A stretch of 64,000 bases of DNA from Cheilinus undulatus. Taxonomy: Eukaryota; Chordata; Actinopteri; Labriformes; Labridae. The translations under genes were made by a program, and so were the position numbers. The stretch is taken from NCBI RefSeq assembly GCF_018320785.1, contig NC_054867.1, positions 28,399,855 through 28,463,854 of the forward strand. The letters are read 5' to 3'. Of the stretch, positions 25,401 to 36,288 are shown one piece after another (the first letter of the stretch is position 1; the number at the start of each line of letters is the position of its first letter). The notes below the pieces were generated by a model. It was not told the origin of the DNA. It did no database searches and saw only the letters and a list, made by a program, of their open reading frames with translations.

Positions 25401-28400
25401 TCATGAGTGTTATCCCTGTCTGTTCTCAGATGAATGATGTGCTGCTGTACACCTACCCTCAGCAGGATGGCAAATACAGACTGAAGAATACTTTGCCACT
25501 CACTGGGATGAAGGTCAGTGGCTTTCATTAACTGATCTCCATAACCAGGTTGAAATTTTCAGGTTAAATAGAAATTAAAACTGAAAGAAATTTACCAACA
25601 CATAAAAGCAAAAGTCACTGAAACATGAAATAGTAAGTGAGCTTTTAATTATTTTCAGGAGTGTCTTAGGGTTACCAAGAACACACTTACTCAAATCTAA
25701 TTGGTCATATTTTGCCTATGGTTGATTAATTGTTGAATGTCTTTTTCTGCTCATTGATCCAATTTCTCTTTCATAACCTGAAATATAAACCACTTGTTTA
25801 AACTATTTATCTTCTGTATTTGAAATAATAACTTATTCTCTGGTAGGATTTTATCCATCCTTTTTCCTCTCATTAAGTCTACATTACGGAGACTTTATAA
25901 TGATACATTTATAGCTTAAATATCTCCTTTGTGAGCCTAGAGGCTACTTACCCTTTTTTAAATGGCCATGTTATTTGTTATTGAGTGGTATTACAAAGGC
26001 TGTTGACTCAACTTATATTTTGCTCTTTTGAAATCTTTAGCTGTTCAAAATACTTTTTCCTGACATCATGAGCTATTGTGAAACCAGAATGATTTAATGG
26101 CTGGCTGAGGTGCTGTTGTTCCTGTGGCCAAGCAAACGAAAAGTCCTCCTTACATATATTCGTGCACACACGAACGAGACTAACATGAGTTATTTTCAGA
26201 ATTGTATTAAAGAATGTATTGATAAGTTGACATTTACACCAAGATAGGCTATCAGTCATGATTTTATCAGAGAAAACAGGCAAATCACTTAAAACCTTTA
26301 TGTAACTGGAACTGAATGATCTTTGTTTCAAAGGTAGGCGTTTAACTATGAGATTGACTGTTAAACGAGGCCCTTTCAAGGTGATTGGACAAATGTTCTG
26401 TCTGTCACATCTGCACCACCAGTGCTGATCTCAGCTATACAGCCTAGCACTGCTGAAGTGTATGAACAGCTGAGCTAGTCGGCAGCTAAGATTCCTGCTG
26501 AAGCCTCCCCAGAGATGTGCGAAACATCTTCTCTGCTGTGAGAAGCTTCCACTGTGGCTCTTTGCTCTTGTTGTAAAATAGAAATGTGGTCAAGTTCTGA
26601 TTAAATTGCCACCTTTCTACAGCTGCACCCAAGCTAATGGCTGCCGGCTTACAATACAACTCGACCCCTGTAATGATTGTAAACCTATGCCCAAGCAGGC
26701 AGGTCTTTAGAGTGAAAACATTTCCTTTCACAAAAAGTTTTTAGTGTTGTTCTTTATTCATTATTTAATAAAGAACAACAGGTTCAGTTCTGAAAAAACT
26801 GTTGCTATACTATAGGTGCATTCGAGCTGCTACACTAACAGCAACCATTGCTAACGGGTAACAATACAACAAAACCCCACCTGTAGCTACCGCCTCGTTA
26901 ACCTAAAAGACACTGATTGGTCAGAATTTTCGATTCAGTACTAACGATGTGGATTGGAGCTTTTCAACATGGATTTGCCTGATGACAGACATGGCATCTG
27001 CTTTGCAAGTTTAATAAACTAGTTAAAATAATTCAACTTTAAAGTACTTCAGTTTTCCTCCTTTTGCTTGATTATAATTTATTTTTTATTTTATTGACTA
27101 CCACTTCAATACAGCCTGTATGTAACTGAGGTAGAGCTGAACAATCATGCTTTTTATGTCACCAGCTTTGCAATTAACTCTTGGTAGGTCCCATATGAAA
27201 GTTCACATCAGTCTTCATATACTTGACAATTTTACTAAGCACTCACAAACTTACAGGAAATGCACCCCAAAGCTAGTCTGTGAGTGTAGCGTTTAAGATT
27301 CCACCTCTGTCAAATTTGTGTTTTTACTAATTTTACCAATTTCCCAGGTCAGCAAACCCATCCTGGAAAATGCCCTAAATGCCCTGAGGATTGAAGTGTC
27401 AGACATCTCCATCACTCTGTCTGCAAGGTAGGAGAAACTGTTGACTGATATTACGTAATGTTGGTGATTAAAAAAAGTTTTAGACCACTTTCTGCTGCAG
27501 CTGATGTTTCACATATATGGTGTTAGTGATGCATGTTTTGCTGACTTATATTTAGGTCATAATAATTTTGTGAGTTTGTGTTTTTTTTTTTTTGTTTCAG
27601 TTCCTTCATTGAACGAGAGGACTGGTTTTACACTCTGAGCCGCACTGTGACTGAACACTCCAGGGGAACTTCAGCATTTAACAGCTGCTTAGGAGAGGTG
27701 AACAAACAACATTTCTTTTTCAGTCAACCTTTTTCCTCAGTGTGAGATTTAGTCAATCAACCAACCAGAGTGTCCCTTGTTTGAGCTGTCAGTCTTGGCT
27801 GAGTGTGATGTTCTGTTTGTGTTTTTCTGTTTGTGCCAGACCAGAGACTGTCTGCATCTGTCTCTTGGAGAAAAAGCTCCCACACTTGTTCCAGTCTCAC
27901 AAGTGATGATGTGCATGAACTGCACCTCAGACTTCAGCCTCACTCTGCGCAGACATCACTGCCACGGCTGTGGGAGAGTGAGTCACACAAAAATAAACCA
28001 CTAAGCTCGATACTCTTTTATCTTTCAGACAGGATTCAACAAATTCTACCTGCGTGTTTTTGTCATTGATGCACTCAACGTTTCACTATCTTTTGAATGT
28101 GCCTGAGGTGAATTTATGCTGTTTGACACAGATTGTTTGTCGGAGCTGCTCCAGGAACAGATATCCACTGAAATACATGAATGACCGCATGGCAAAAGTG
28201 TGTGATCACTGTTACAGTGAGCTGAAGAAGAGAGGTAAGATATCTATGCTGTAAAACACTTTAACGTGTACGAATCAACTTGACTTTGCATCTGGATTGC
28301 ACATTTTAGTGTTACAATTCCTCCCATAACCAGGAGGAGCAGCATGCAGGCTAAAGCTAATACACGAGGATAATCTGACTGAAATCAAACAGCAGATTTT

Positions 28401-31400
28401 GACCCCCCCCCCCCCCTTGCACTCACATTTTTTCCAAGCCCAACCAGGCCTGAGCACAGACACATAATCCCGTTGTAATATTACACACAGTTTACAAGAA
28501 GTGTGGTCTCAGACTCAGTGCAATAGAGAAATACACAGACAACTTGACTGTAACTTTACTCCCTTTGTGGCTTATTTTGCATTGTTTTGGTCAGATATGA
28601 CTCTCTGACACATTATTTAAAAGGATTGTTGAGAGGAATTGTTGTATTGATTATACTTCATGTCCACATTGCCTACCTATACTTGTGCATTTAACTTGCT
28701 GAAGCACACCTCCTCCATTCATGCCAGGGTGAAGGAAGTGTACCATGCTTGAGTGCTTAAATCTGGTACAAACTGGACTCTGGGGATTAAATGTGCTGTT
28801 GATCTTGCTCAATGTTGCTCATGCATATCACTAATATGGTTCAGCAAAGAAGTAGCCTGTCCAATTGTTTTGTCAGAGCAGGTGTCACAGTCTGGGCCCA
28901 TTCTTGTCCTCAGCTGTTGTTAAACTGTGTATTTCTGTAGGAGGAGATGTGTCCTCTCTGTCGTGTAAGGGTAGCCCTCGCCCAAACCGCTCCAGTCGTC
29001 CCCTCTCTGCTGTGTTCCAAAATATTCATCCTCCAAACATCTGGAGACACCGAAAGGGCACTGCCTCCTTCACTCAGGTACACATCTCCCAAATGTACCA
29101 CTCTCTTCTCAGAGGAGTCCATGCTCAAACATGTCACTGATTAGTTTGTGATGTGGCTGACAGCTATGTGTTTCTAACATTATCACTTATTCCATGCTGT
29201 GCAGGTGAAGGTGTCAGAAGAGGGCTCAATCAGTGGCAGTCTGCAATGCAGCAAGAAGAGCAAGAGGAGCTGGAAGAGACTGTGGTTCCTCCTAAAAGAC
29301 AAGGTGCTTTACACCTACAGAGCCCAAGAGGTGAGGGGAAACATGCACTCCCCTTTAACCTAAACTGCACACATTCACACTCACATAGCGAGGCAGTGAG
29401 GTCTAAAGCCATCAGCTTTCTACAAATACCTAAAAGCGTTGAAACACCAGCAGACATGTCTTTGTATCTTATGATCCATCTCTTTCCCTGATGAATTATT
29501 TGTTTGCAGGAAAAGGTGGCGTCTGAGACTTTACCTCTGCTGGGTTTCACAGTGAAGCTACCTGACAGACAAGAGGGAGAAGAAGAGGCCAATATCTTCC
29601 AGCTTTACCACAAAAACACTCTATATTACACTTTTAAAGCCTCAGACAACTACACAGCCCAGAGGTGAGACATATGGACTTTTCTCATTTTAAAATATTT
29701 GAAGACTGGCAGTGTGAAGATGTAAGACTTTTTTGTGATCTGATCTTCTTTGCAAATGGGGTCCCTGCAACTACAGTGTTGATGCAGGCTTGCTGATAAA
29801 AGCTCAAAGATTCACCATGAAAATACTGTATCTTTTCCTGGGTTTGAATTGAGAACAAGCAAGCATACAAGAGACGGAAAAAATCAAGTTTACAACTTTT
29901 ATTATACTTAAATAGTCTCTACAAAGATTGTTTTTATGTCCCATGAGGGAAAATGTGCATTTTTTTCTTTACTAATTATAGTCCAATGAGAACATGGGGA
30001 AATGGACACATTAAATTCAGTCCCTGTGTTTCCATAGAATGATGTCAATGTGTGTGGATTTACATTACTAAAAGGGAGACATTTGTAGAGCTTCATTTTT
30101 TCCATCATTTTTTAAATTTAAAAGCTCTCTGTCTTGATGGCACAGGTTTGTCAGTTATAAGGTAAAACATAAACGTAGCATAAAAGTTAGGAAATTTGTG
30201 TTTGATAGATTATCTCTTTGTTGTAACAATGTTTCTTGGCAATAAATCTTACACTGCTGAAAAGCCTGTTTGTATTCCTTTTAAATGGTGCCACATTTTT
30301 AAGGAACATGCATTTGTGGGATGAGCAGCAGAGCTATGTATTTGGGCTGTGCCCATGAAAAATTTTCCAAATCCTCTCTGCCAATGCCAAACAGCTTATT
30401 CTGTTGTTGCGATTGACTCTTGTTTTGACCTTGCGGTACCCCCAGTGCTGGCACCTGATTATCAGCACTTGTGAGCATGTGCCATGCTACATTGGTCAGT
30501 AGGTGTCTGCTCCAAGAATTGGTAGTCCTCATTTGGCTGATCTGGATAGAGTCTGTGCTATAGGGCAACTTCAAGCTAGCGTTCCGCAAAACCAAGTTGC
30601 GGCATAATTTTGAGTGAGCCCTTGTACCATCTCCAAACTGAAGGCCAAGTTCCATATAACGCTGGATGTCAGGTCACGAAGTGGGCCTCCCAAGACGACA
30701 ACATTCCAAAAAGACTGTTTCCTCTCTCTGTCAGCACTTAGGAACCATAGGCTGTCTTCTACAGATTTGAAGTCAAAGTGCACTAGAACCTTAGCATGTG
30801 GAGGGGTATTATGTTCAGCAATGAGTCCAGATTCTGGCTATGCCAGTTGCATCGTCGGGTCAAAGTGTAGAGAAGATGCGGAGAATGCTATTCTGATTTC
30901 TGCACTGATAGAGTAACATCTTTTGGTCGAGGCAGTGTAATAGTGTGGGGCGGCATCTCCCTCACTGGTATAGCGAGGCTTGTCATCATTAGAGGTAATC
31001 TCAATGCAACGAGATATTGAGATGGAGAAGATGGAATGGCCTGCCAGCAGTCCTGACCTCAACCCCATTGAACACTTGTGGGACCAGCTTGGATGTGCTG
31101 TTCGTGCCAGGGTGACCAACACAGCCACGTTGGCTGACTTGTGACAGATGCTGGTTGAAGAATGGGATGCCATCCCACAGCACTGTGTGACCAGGCTGGT
31201 GACCAGCATGAGGAGGAAGTGCCAGGCTGTTGTGGCTGTGTATGGTTCTTCCACATGCTACTGAGTCTCATGTTTGTTAAACGGAGAAATTGCCAATATG
31301 TCTTGTTTCTTCAGACTTAAATCATCTAGTCTACCAAACACCAAACAAGAGTCAATGGCAGAATAAGCTGTTTAGCACTGGTATAACCCACATACTCAAC

Positions 31401-31644
31401 TCTGCTGAGTATGTGCTGTGGCACCATTTGAAAGGGAAATAAACAGGCTTTCCAACAGTTTAAGATTTATCACCAAGAAGCATTGTTACAACATAGAAAT
31501 AATCTGCCAAACATGCGTTTTCTTGCTTTTTGTGCTGGGTTTAGTTCTTTAGCATGACTGCACTTTGCATGATTTTGGTCCTAATAGACAATCCTATCCT
31601 CTTACAGGTGGGTTAATGCCATGGAGGAAGCCACAGTTTTATAG
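4436..31644 (+). CDS. fgd5: Fgd5: FYVE, RhoGEF and PH domain-containing protein 5 (Cdc42 exchange factor)
   Basis: Spliced CDS of 4308 nt (1435 aa), in frame throughout. Coding exons: 4436-4445, 5184-7629, 15913-16066, 16405-16463, 16562-16592, 17082-17233, 17369-17525, 19774-19864, 19948-19998, 20456-20514, 22856-22927, 23190-23258, 25430-25513, 27348-27427, 27601-27697, 27840-27977, 28132-28234, 28941-29077, 29205-29330, 29510-29664, 31608-31644. Exon 1 encodes only M-N-T plus one base and joins exon 2 to give a GAC codon; the ATG has A at -3. The internal ATG at 5258 matches the human start region. Giant exon 2 encodes the disordered, acidic N-terminal half, proline motifs (K-P-S-V-A-P-K-P), a basic patch (~617-634) and two SDYEN motifs (749 and 759). 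Then follow a DH domain (~873-1085) that activates Cdc42, PH1 (~1095-1200), a FYVE zinc finger (~1222-1284, RRHHC..CG present but WxxD absent) and a C-terminal PH2 (~1337-1433). Family role: endothelial Cdc42 activation, angiogenesis and membrane signalling. Identity rests on continuous similarity to human FGD5. The a/b paralogue is undetermined. Confidence 0.96.
7839..7990 (+). repeat. tRNA-derived SINE, 5' head
   Basis: The sequence 'ggtggtgcagtggttag' followed by 'gttgcctcacaacaagaagg' is the tRNA-like A-box head of a SINE common in fish. It continues into the conserved body segments found in the copies at 21418 and 24063. The 3' half of the same SINE type resumes at 8452, directly after a transposon end, so this copy looks interrupted. 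Confidence 0.65.
8160..8451 (-). repeat. Transposon end, inverted copy of 3298-3560
   Basis: Read on the minus strand this begins TAGGGGTAGGCC and shares ordered blocks with 3298-3560. Its outer edge lies exactly against the SINE tail that begins at 8452, which suggests it inserted into that SINE. The inner boundary is unclear, lying somewhere in 7990-8160. Confidence 0.5.
8452..8535 (+). repeat. tRNA-derived SINE, 3' part
   Basis: The segment 'gtgactgactggcaacc' followed by 'agtccaggatgtac' and 'atgacagccgggat' is the 3' body shared with 21600-21680 and 24270-24340. It lacks its own head. The head at 7839 is in the same orientation, consistent with one SINE split by a later insertion. Confidence 0.6.
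9151..9333 (-). repeat. tRNA-derived SINE with intact pol III boxes
   Basis: On the minus strand it opens with an A-box-like TGGTTAAGGCGC (complement of 9314-9325), then a B-box GGTTCGAATCC (complement of 9278-9288). It has a unique body and ends in an A-rich tail (the T run at 9151-9163). Head, body and A tail are all present, so this copy is near full length. Internal boxes of this quality suggest a fairly recent insertion. A degenerate copy of the same type lies at 36289-36495. Confidence 0.75.
9430..9533 (-). repeat. Transposon end with 'ccgattaat' motifs
   Basis: The stretch carries 'ggcccaattaatcggcccgc' and ends 'gttgggctcta'. It resembles the GCCGATTA-rich ends of the repeats at 3298 and 8451, but is a different and better-preserved subtype. 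The other end may be near 8806, where the sequence turns G-rich; I could not confirm matching termini. Confidence 0.4.
11553..12539 (-). mobile_element. Tc1/mariner-like transposon remnant with partial transposase
   Basis: The right end reads CAGTCCCCTCCAAAAGTATT on the minus strand, next to a TA. The left end begins CAGT after a TA at 11551-11552. The minus strand encodes the N-terminal half of a Tc1-type transposase in two frames. A helix-turn-helix part (about 12155-12070, 'MVKLREDGKSIRAIAQ') is followed by a second HTH part (11966-11736, 'DPKTTAGDISNNLQSAGVKV'). The frame breaks between them, and the DDE catalytic half is missing, so the element is internally deleted and non-autonomous. 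It lies in fgd5 intron 2. Confidence 0.8.
14612..15391. mobile_element. hAT-like MITE carrying a nested insertion
   Basis: It starts TAGGGCTGAATGATTT and ends with the complement of TAGGGCTGGGCAATTAATCG, which are imperfect terminal inverted repeats. The flanking 8-mers are similar (cctcagtt at 14604-14611 and gcacagtt at 15392-15399, 6 of 8 identical), fitting a decayed 8 bp hAT target duplication. No transposase is present. The element is interrupted by the repeat at 14645-14895. Confidence 0.6.
14645..14895 (+). repeat. 'cctccgccaaggagg' repeat inserted in the MITE
   Basis: A ~250 bp fish repeat beginning acctccgccaaggaggtta and ending near 'tctgagtgctttt'. It is flanked by tctaatt (14638-14644) and tctagtt (14896-14902), a near-perfect 7 bp duplication. 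Removing it rejoins the surrounding MITE sequence, so it is the younger insertion. Confidence 0.6.
19771..19779 (+). promoter_or_regulatory. fgd5: Triple tandem splice acceptor (CAG CAG CAG) at fgd5 exon 8
   Basis: The intron 7 acceptor reads CAGCAGCAG before AGTCC, in the reading phase of the gene. Splicing after the first, second or third CAG gives QQS, QS or S after the exon 7 residues F-E, always in frame. I used the first AG (exon start 19774). Such NAGNAG acceptors often produce small in-frame isoforms. Confidence 0.7.
21418..21720 (+). repeat. tRNA-derived SINE (fgd5 intron 10)
   Basis: It contains a B-box-like GGTTCGAATCC (about 21449-21459), then the body words 'gggcctttctgtgtgg', 'actccggcttcc' and 'ccagtccagggtgtacc'. 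It ends near 'gaatgatggat'. It is the same family as 7839/8452 and 24063 and has the same orientation as the gene. The A-box head is weak. Confidence 0.75.
21918..22548. mobile_element. hAT-type non-autonomous element with exact 8 bp target duplication
   Basis: The element begins CAGCGCTGGGCAAGC and ends ATAACACTG (complement CAGTGTTAT). It is flanked on both sides by the identical octamer catgttag (21910-21917 and 22549-22556). The 8 bp duplication and CAG ends are the hallmarks of hAT transposition. The 631 bp hold no transposase frame. It lies in fgd5 intron 10. Confidence 0.75.
24063..24375 (+). repeat. tRNA-derived SINE (fgd5 intron 12)
   Basis: The head 'gtggttaatgctgtcg' and B-box-like 'ggtttgaatcc' are followed by 'gagcctttctgtgtgg', 'ctgtcctgggtgtacc' and 'gctgggattgactcc', ending near 'gataatgaagg'. 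Head and tail are both present, so this is nearly full length. Same family as 21418. Confidence 0.75.
26745..26780. repeat. Perfect 14 bp hairpin with 8 base loop
   Basis: TGTTGTTCTTTATT (26745-26758) is exactly complementary to AATAAAGAACAACA (26767-26780) across an 8-base spacer. It sits in fgd5 intron 13 and could be the end of a small palindromic repeat. No larger flanking pairing was found. Confidence 0.7.
30152..31560 (+). mobile_element. Tc1-like transposon with long terminal inverted repeats and decayed transposase
   Basis: The ends pair over about 280 bp. CAGTTATAAGG at 30152 faces ..CATGACTG at 31560, and the pairing continues through 'gttgtaacaat', 'aatggtgccaca' and 'aaacagcttattctg' to about 30434 and 31337. 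Between them the + strand encodes Tc1 transposase pieces in shifted frames. There is a catalytic-region stretch with 'NESRFW' near 30819-30840 (the usual first Asp reads Asn), 'GSVIVWGGISLTG' near 30935, 'SSPDLNPIEHLWDQLG' near 31050 and a C-terminus near 31262. Stops and frame changes make it a dead copy. It lies in the last intron of fgd5. Confidence 0.8.
30600..31264 (+). pseudogene. Tc1-like transposase pseudogene
   Basis: Recognisable transposase motifs occur in order on the + strand, but several stops and frame changes separate them (for example after 'NTATLADL', just before 31145). The final motif is followed by a stop at the family's usual C-terminal position. The DNA-binding N-terminus is not recognisable. 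It cannot make a working transposase. Confidence 0.7.
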
Positions 31645-32660
31645 GATCTACTGCTCGGGGTTGGTGGCTGGACAAAAAAGTCTGATCTCTCTTCTGATAC
31701 ACAACGACTGTGAAACCAAAAAGACAATTATCTGATAATGTCTTGAAGTTGAAACTTGCCTGGGTGGACTGGAATAAAGGAAGACATGATGTTCTTTAAG
31801 AGGGGACACGATCACCTACTTTGTCACCCTCCCTTGTCCCCTGCCTGCTGCTGCAGCAGGTGTGGTGCTGAGAGCCTCCACATGCATTGGCCCAGATACC
31901 TGCCAGTGTGCAACAATACATGATGTGACCTGTATTTCCTCCCAGAAGCTATGTAGAGACATTCCTACAGATCAAAGGGAAGATTTCAGGAAAGAAACGA
32001 GTGGTTTGAATTATTTTTGCACATATGATATATTACAAAAACACGTAACAAATCAATTTAGTTACAGAATATGTATCATCTATTATTTTGTTGCTTCCAT
32101 ATAGGCTGAAAAAATGGTGATTAATTTCATCCTCACTCAAAAATACCCAAATTAAGAATGGCCTGACAGTAATTTAGTTCTGCCTTCATATTTCTACTTG
32201 TGTTCTTCCACTGGATTAAACATATTTCTCTGACTCATATTTCAAAACCCATTCTGCGTCAAATAATGACGAATATGTTATGTATAGAAATGTACGTAGC
32301 TTTGCCATGTACTGTGTCATGGCAGATGAGTGCCAGTAAATAAACAGTTATTGTGCTTTTTTAAGGACTAATATTTAAAGGACTGGGAAAAGTATACGTT
32401 TACCTTAATCTAAGAGGCCAAAAACTTCAACTGCTGTATTCACCTAACTGGTTTTAAATGTTTCAATGAGAGAAATGTTGCCATTTACTTTATATCTGTT
32501 GTTTTAAATACCTAAAACAAAAAGAATGTAATTTGTTTTTGTACCAAGATTCACCATCTAGATGAGCACAGATCAGCCTTGGTGTAAACTTTGTACTGTA
32601 CTTGATGCATCTCATGTTTTAATGTCTAACAATATTATTTTAAAATGAAGTAAAGAGGCT
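31645..32660 (+). other. fgd5: fgd5 3' UTR (extent inferred)
   Basis: This follows the TAG at 31642-31644. Candidate polyadenylation signals are AATAAA at about 31772 and AATAAA at 32339-32344. The AT-rich sequence then continues without another gene. Which signal is used cannot be told from the sequence. Confidence 0.5.
32339..32344 (+). terminator. fgd5: Candidate fgd5 polyadenylation signal AATAAA
   Basis: A canonical hexamer about 0.7 kb after the stop codon. An earlier AATAAA near 31772 could give a much shorter 3' UTR. Confidence 0.45.
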
Positions 32661-34739
32661 TTAACAGTGGAAAAGTCTTTGTTTTGTTGTTACCATCATC
32701 CTGTCCTCCAGAGGGCTAAACAGAGAGCTAACATAAACCTTCCAACAGGCTGTCATTGACTTTCTGTCACGGTGTCCTCACTAATGGAGCTCTGTAAATA
32801 CATGAAAGCTGCAAACATTAGCCTCCATGCTGCACAACAGTTTGCACTCCCAATTGAACAGCCTATTTATGAGCACATCTCGTCTGTTCTGACATGCTGC
32901 CCATGTGTGGTCTGTTTTCATGAAACGCCAAGCTGGCTGTGAGGCTCAGATCACACTTTGTGCTGCTTGGGAGGCTGAGTGACACACACAGGCCAGTCAG
33001 TGTGCAGTGCGGCCAAAGAGAGGCCAGGTTTGCTCTGCTTCTCTTCTCCCCCCTCCTGAGGATTCCTGACCCAGAATATTTTCAGGCAGAAAGTTGCTTT
33101 CTGGGGCTGCAGAAAAGTTGCTTGTACCTCGTCCTACATAAAGGACGGATCATTCATCACTCTGCTCTCCCTTTCTAGCCCCATTTCTGTTCTCTCTGTC
33201 TCTTCCCTTTTCTTGACATTCTAAAATCTTTGCGGTGTTGTCTTTCATTTGTTGCTTTTGGTTATTACACAACACAAATACTCCTTACAGTTTTACAGTT
33301 CTTCTCATCATCCCACACTGCATGCACCTGTTCACTCTCACTGAATCCTCCTGCTGGGATGACCTCTTTTAATTGGCTATTCAGAGCACTTTTAAAATGT
33401 TGCATGAGAAACATGCCTTGTTTATCTTCATATAACCCTGAAACTGACTTAAGAAAGAATCTGTTTAAATACTTCATTAACCAAAAAAGGGAAACTATTT
33501 CTGCAGGCTTCATTTAAAAATAAAACAGAGCCTTTGTGTTTGTATTTTTAACAAACTTCTGCTTATGCTTATCATGTCATACCATGGAGGCTGAAACAGG
33601 AAATCTTTCAGGCTTGCAGAACAGTTGATAAAATGTCCATATACAGTCACTTTTCTCTGGATGCTAATTGGAAAGAATATATATCAAATTATGAAAGCTT
33701 ACCCTCACCAGATGGTGAGAAAGATTTTTCTTTACAGGAGTGCAGCAACAGTGTCATAATCCAAGCTTATGTCCATATCGCTGCAGGCAGCAGGGATGCA
33801 GAGAAGAGCAAATAATCAATCACACACACGCACAGCCTACTCAATACGGTTGGACACTTTCAGCTCTGTCATATGTGCTCAGCCTCAGGAATCATTAACA
33901 CCCAGTGCCAGTTGAGCTGAAACATTTCTCTTCATCTCTGGCGCTTTTTTTATTACTCACGTTGCTACAGAAAAGTTGTGAAAAAAAAAACTTTTTAATG
34001 AGAAACTTTTTGTCCATTTTTAGTCTGAGAAAGCAGCACATTGTCGTGAGCTGCAACAGCGTGCCTTCTCATCTTTCATAGAGTTGTGTGGGCAGTAGAT
34101 CCTCAGGGGGAAAGAAAAGACATTTATTACATAATCAGCAAAGATTTAAATAAAACACTCAAAAATAGGACATATGGGATAATAGCTGTGTCCACTTGAC
34201 ATTGGCTGGGCACTTCTGGGTTTGCACCTTGTCTTGTGTTCCTCGACAGGGAGAGGGAGGGGAACAAAAGGGCGAGAAAAGCTGAAAGAATGGAGAGACA
34301 CACTCATATGTCCCACTTTGCAAACTCTTTGCAGCCCACACTGCCAAGTCAATGTTACACCTATTCCACCTCCCCTTAGCTTTATTATAGCTCTCTCCCT
34401 CAACAGGACAGAGAGAAACACACAGCCTTAAACACACTCTGCACCTCTGAAAGAAAATGTGTTATCCCTGTTGCCTAAACATGGAGGCAGTAACGTGCTT
34501 TTCATTCTTTTGTTACCATTCTGTCACAGACAGCTATCTGCAGAGAAAGTAATATAAACACATGTCAGCGGGGCCAGCAGCTGTCACTGAGGGATGTTTA
34601 ATCTTCTTGCAGTCTTAGACCAGGACATGAATAGTCCATTCCCCCCTCTTTAATGTTAAAAATGTCAGTATTTTGTGGGAATGGTAGCTTTCTTGCCAAG
34701 TATAAAATGAGAGTATTAAAACTAATCTCCTGCTAGTTA

Positions 34740-35425
34740 CAGTGCCTTTAACAAGTATTCCCCCACTTGGTTGTTTTATCCTTTTATTGATTTTTCAGTT
34801 ATGGTTAATCTAACTTGGCTTTTTTTGACCAAAACCCCCTCTTCACTATCAAAATGAAAACAGTTTTCTACACAGCAATGTCATTTAAATAAAAGTATGT
34901 GAATTTTAAATTAGTGACTGCATAAATATTTGCCCCCTGCAAGTCAATATATAGTATACGCACCTTTGGCTGCAATCACAGCACTGAGTCTGAGTGGATA
35001 GGTCTCAATCAGGCTTACACATCTATTTACTCCATTCTTCTTTGCAAAACTGCTCAAGCTCTGTCAGGCTTCATAGGGATGGGGCTTGAACAGCCCTTGT
35101 CAAGTCAAGCCACAATATCTCTATTGGACTGAGGTCTGGGCTTTGACTCAGCTAATCCAGAACTTTCACCTTGTTGTCTTTAAACCACTTCTGTGTAACT
35201 TTTGCTGTATGCTTCGGGTCATTGTCTTGCTGTAAAATAAATCTTTTCCTACACTGTAGTTCCCTTGCAGACAGAATAAGATTGTCCCCCAGAATTCTAC
35301 TGTATTTTGCAGTGTTCATTTTACCCTCCAGGACCAGCTGCTGTATCCCCACAGCATGATGCTGCCACCACCATGACTCATAGTTTGGCTGGTGTGTTTA
35401 TGGTGATATACAGTGTTCGATGTCT
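34740..35425 (-). mobile_element. Tc1-like transposon fragment with C-terminal transposase motif
   Basis: The left end is CAGTGCCTTTAACAAGTATT after a TA (34738-34739), a classic Tc1-type terminus. On the minus strand, 35231-35120 encodes 'QQDNDPKHTAKVTQKW' followed after a stop by 'SQSPDLSPIEILW', the conserved catalytic segment of Tc1 transposases. The right end was not found, and the N-terminal half is absent or unrecognisable. Most of the body is a repeat widespread in fish genomes. Confidence 0.75.
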
Positions 35426-36288
35426 TCCAAACAATGCTAGCTTAGCCGAGCATAAAGATTTGAGACCTGACAGCAAAGCCGCCCACTTGGACATTGCATT
35501 TCACATGAACATGTTAAAAATCTATTTTTGTTTCTTGGGAGGAATGTGTGTCAGATTATTTCTTGGCTGGGATCTCTTTTCTCTCTGTCTGCATCTCTCT
35601 CTTCTACATCTCCCTCCTCTCTTTTCTTGCATTTCCCTCTTTTTGCATCTCCATCTATCTCTTTACAACCATTACAAAGCTTTGGTGGATGGTTGTTTAA
35701 CATAAATTTGATTCTGCTAGATGTATCTCCCTGTCAAAGGGAAGCTTTCCCTTGCCACTGTAACATTTGCTTTGTGCTGACCTAATGGTGGAATAATATT
35801 GGGTCTTTATAAATGATATAACAGAGAGTACAGCTTAGACATGCCCCTTTTTGTGAAGTGTCTTAAAATAACACTGGTGATGATCTGGACTATATAGATA
35901 AAGATTGATTGATTTGCTACGTAGCCCTTAATGGCTCCAGCAGAAGTCACTGCTTCAGTTTAAAGGTATACAACATTTTCAGCATTAATGTGGCATCAGA
36001 TATATCTGTACTAAATACATCAGTGAGTAATGACATTCTGTTAAGCAAGTGTAGTGAAATCCCTCTGGTTTGCTGTTCACACTTACAGGACAACACTTCT
36101 CTCCAGCTTGTTTTTGCTTTCCTCAAAGGATGAACATGTGTCATACATGTTTTGTTTAGAATGGGAACTCCTTCATCTCCAACTGTTAGCCTTGCGATCA
36201 CAAGTGGGAAAAGAGATGGCCCCGCCCACTCTGGGAAGCTGTTTGAAGCAGCACGCTTAGTTTTATCACAAGGATGCTACCAAATGAC

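Noticed and set aside
30299..30655. A 118-residue minus-strand frame and the 138-residue frame at 30838-31254 as genes
   Set aside because: Both lie inside the Tc1-like element, antisense to recognisable transposase motifs.
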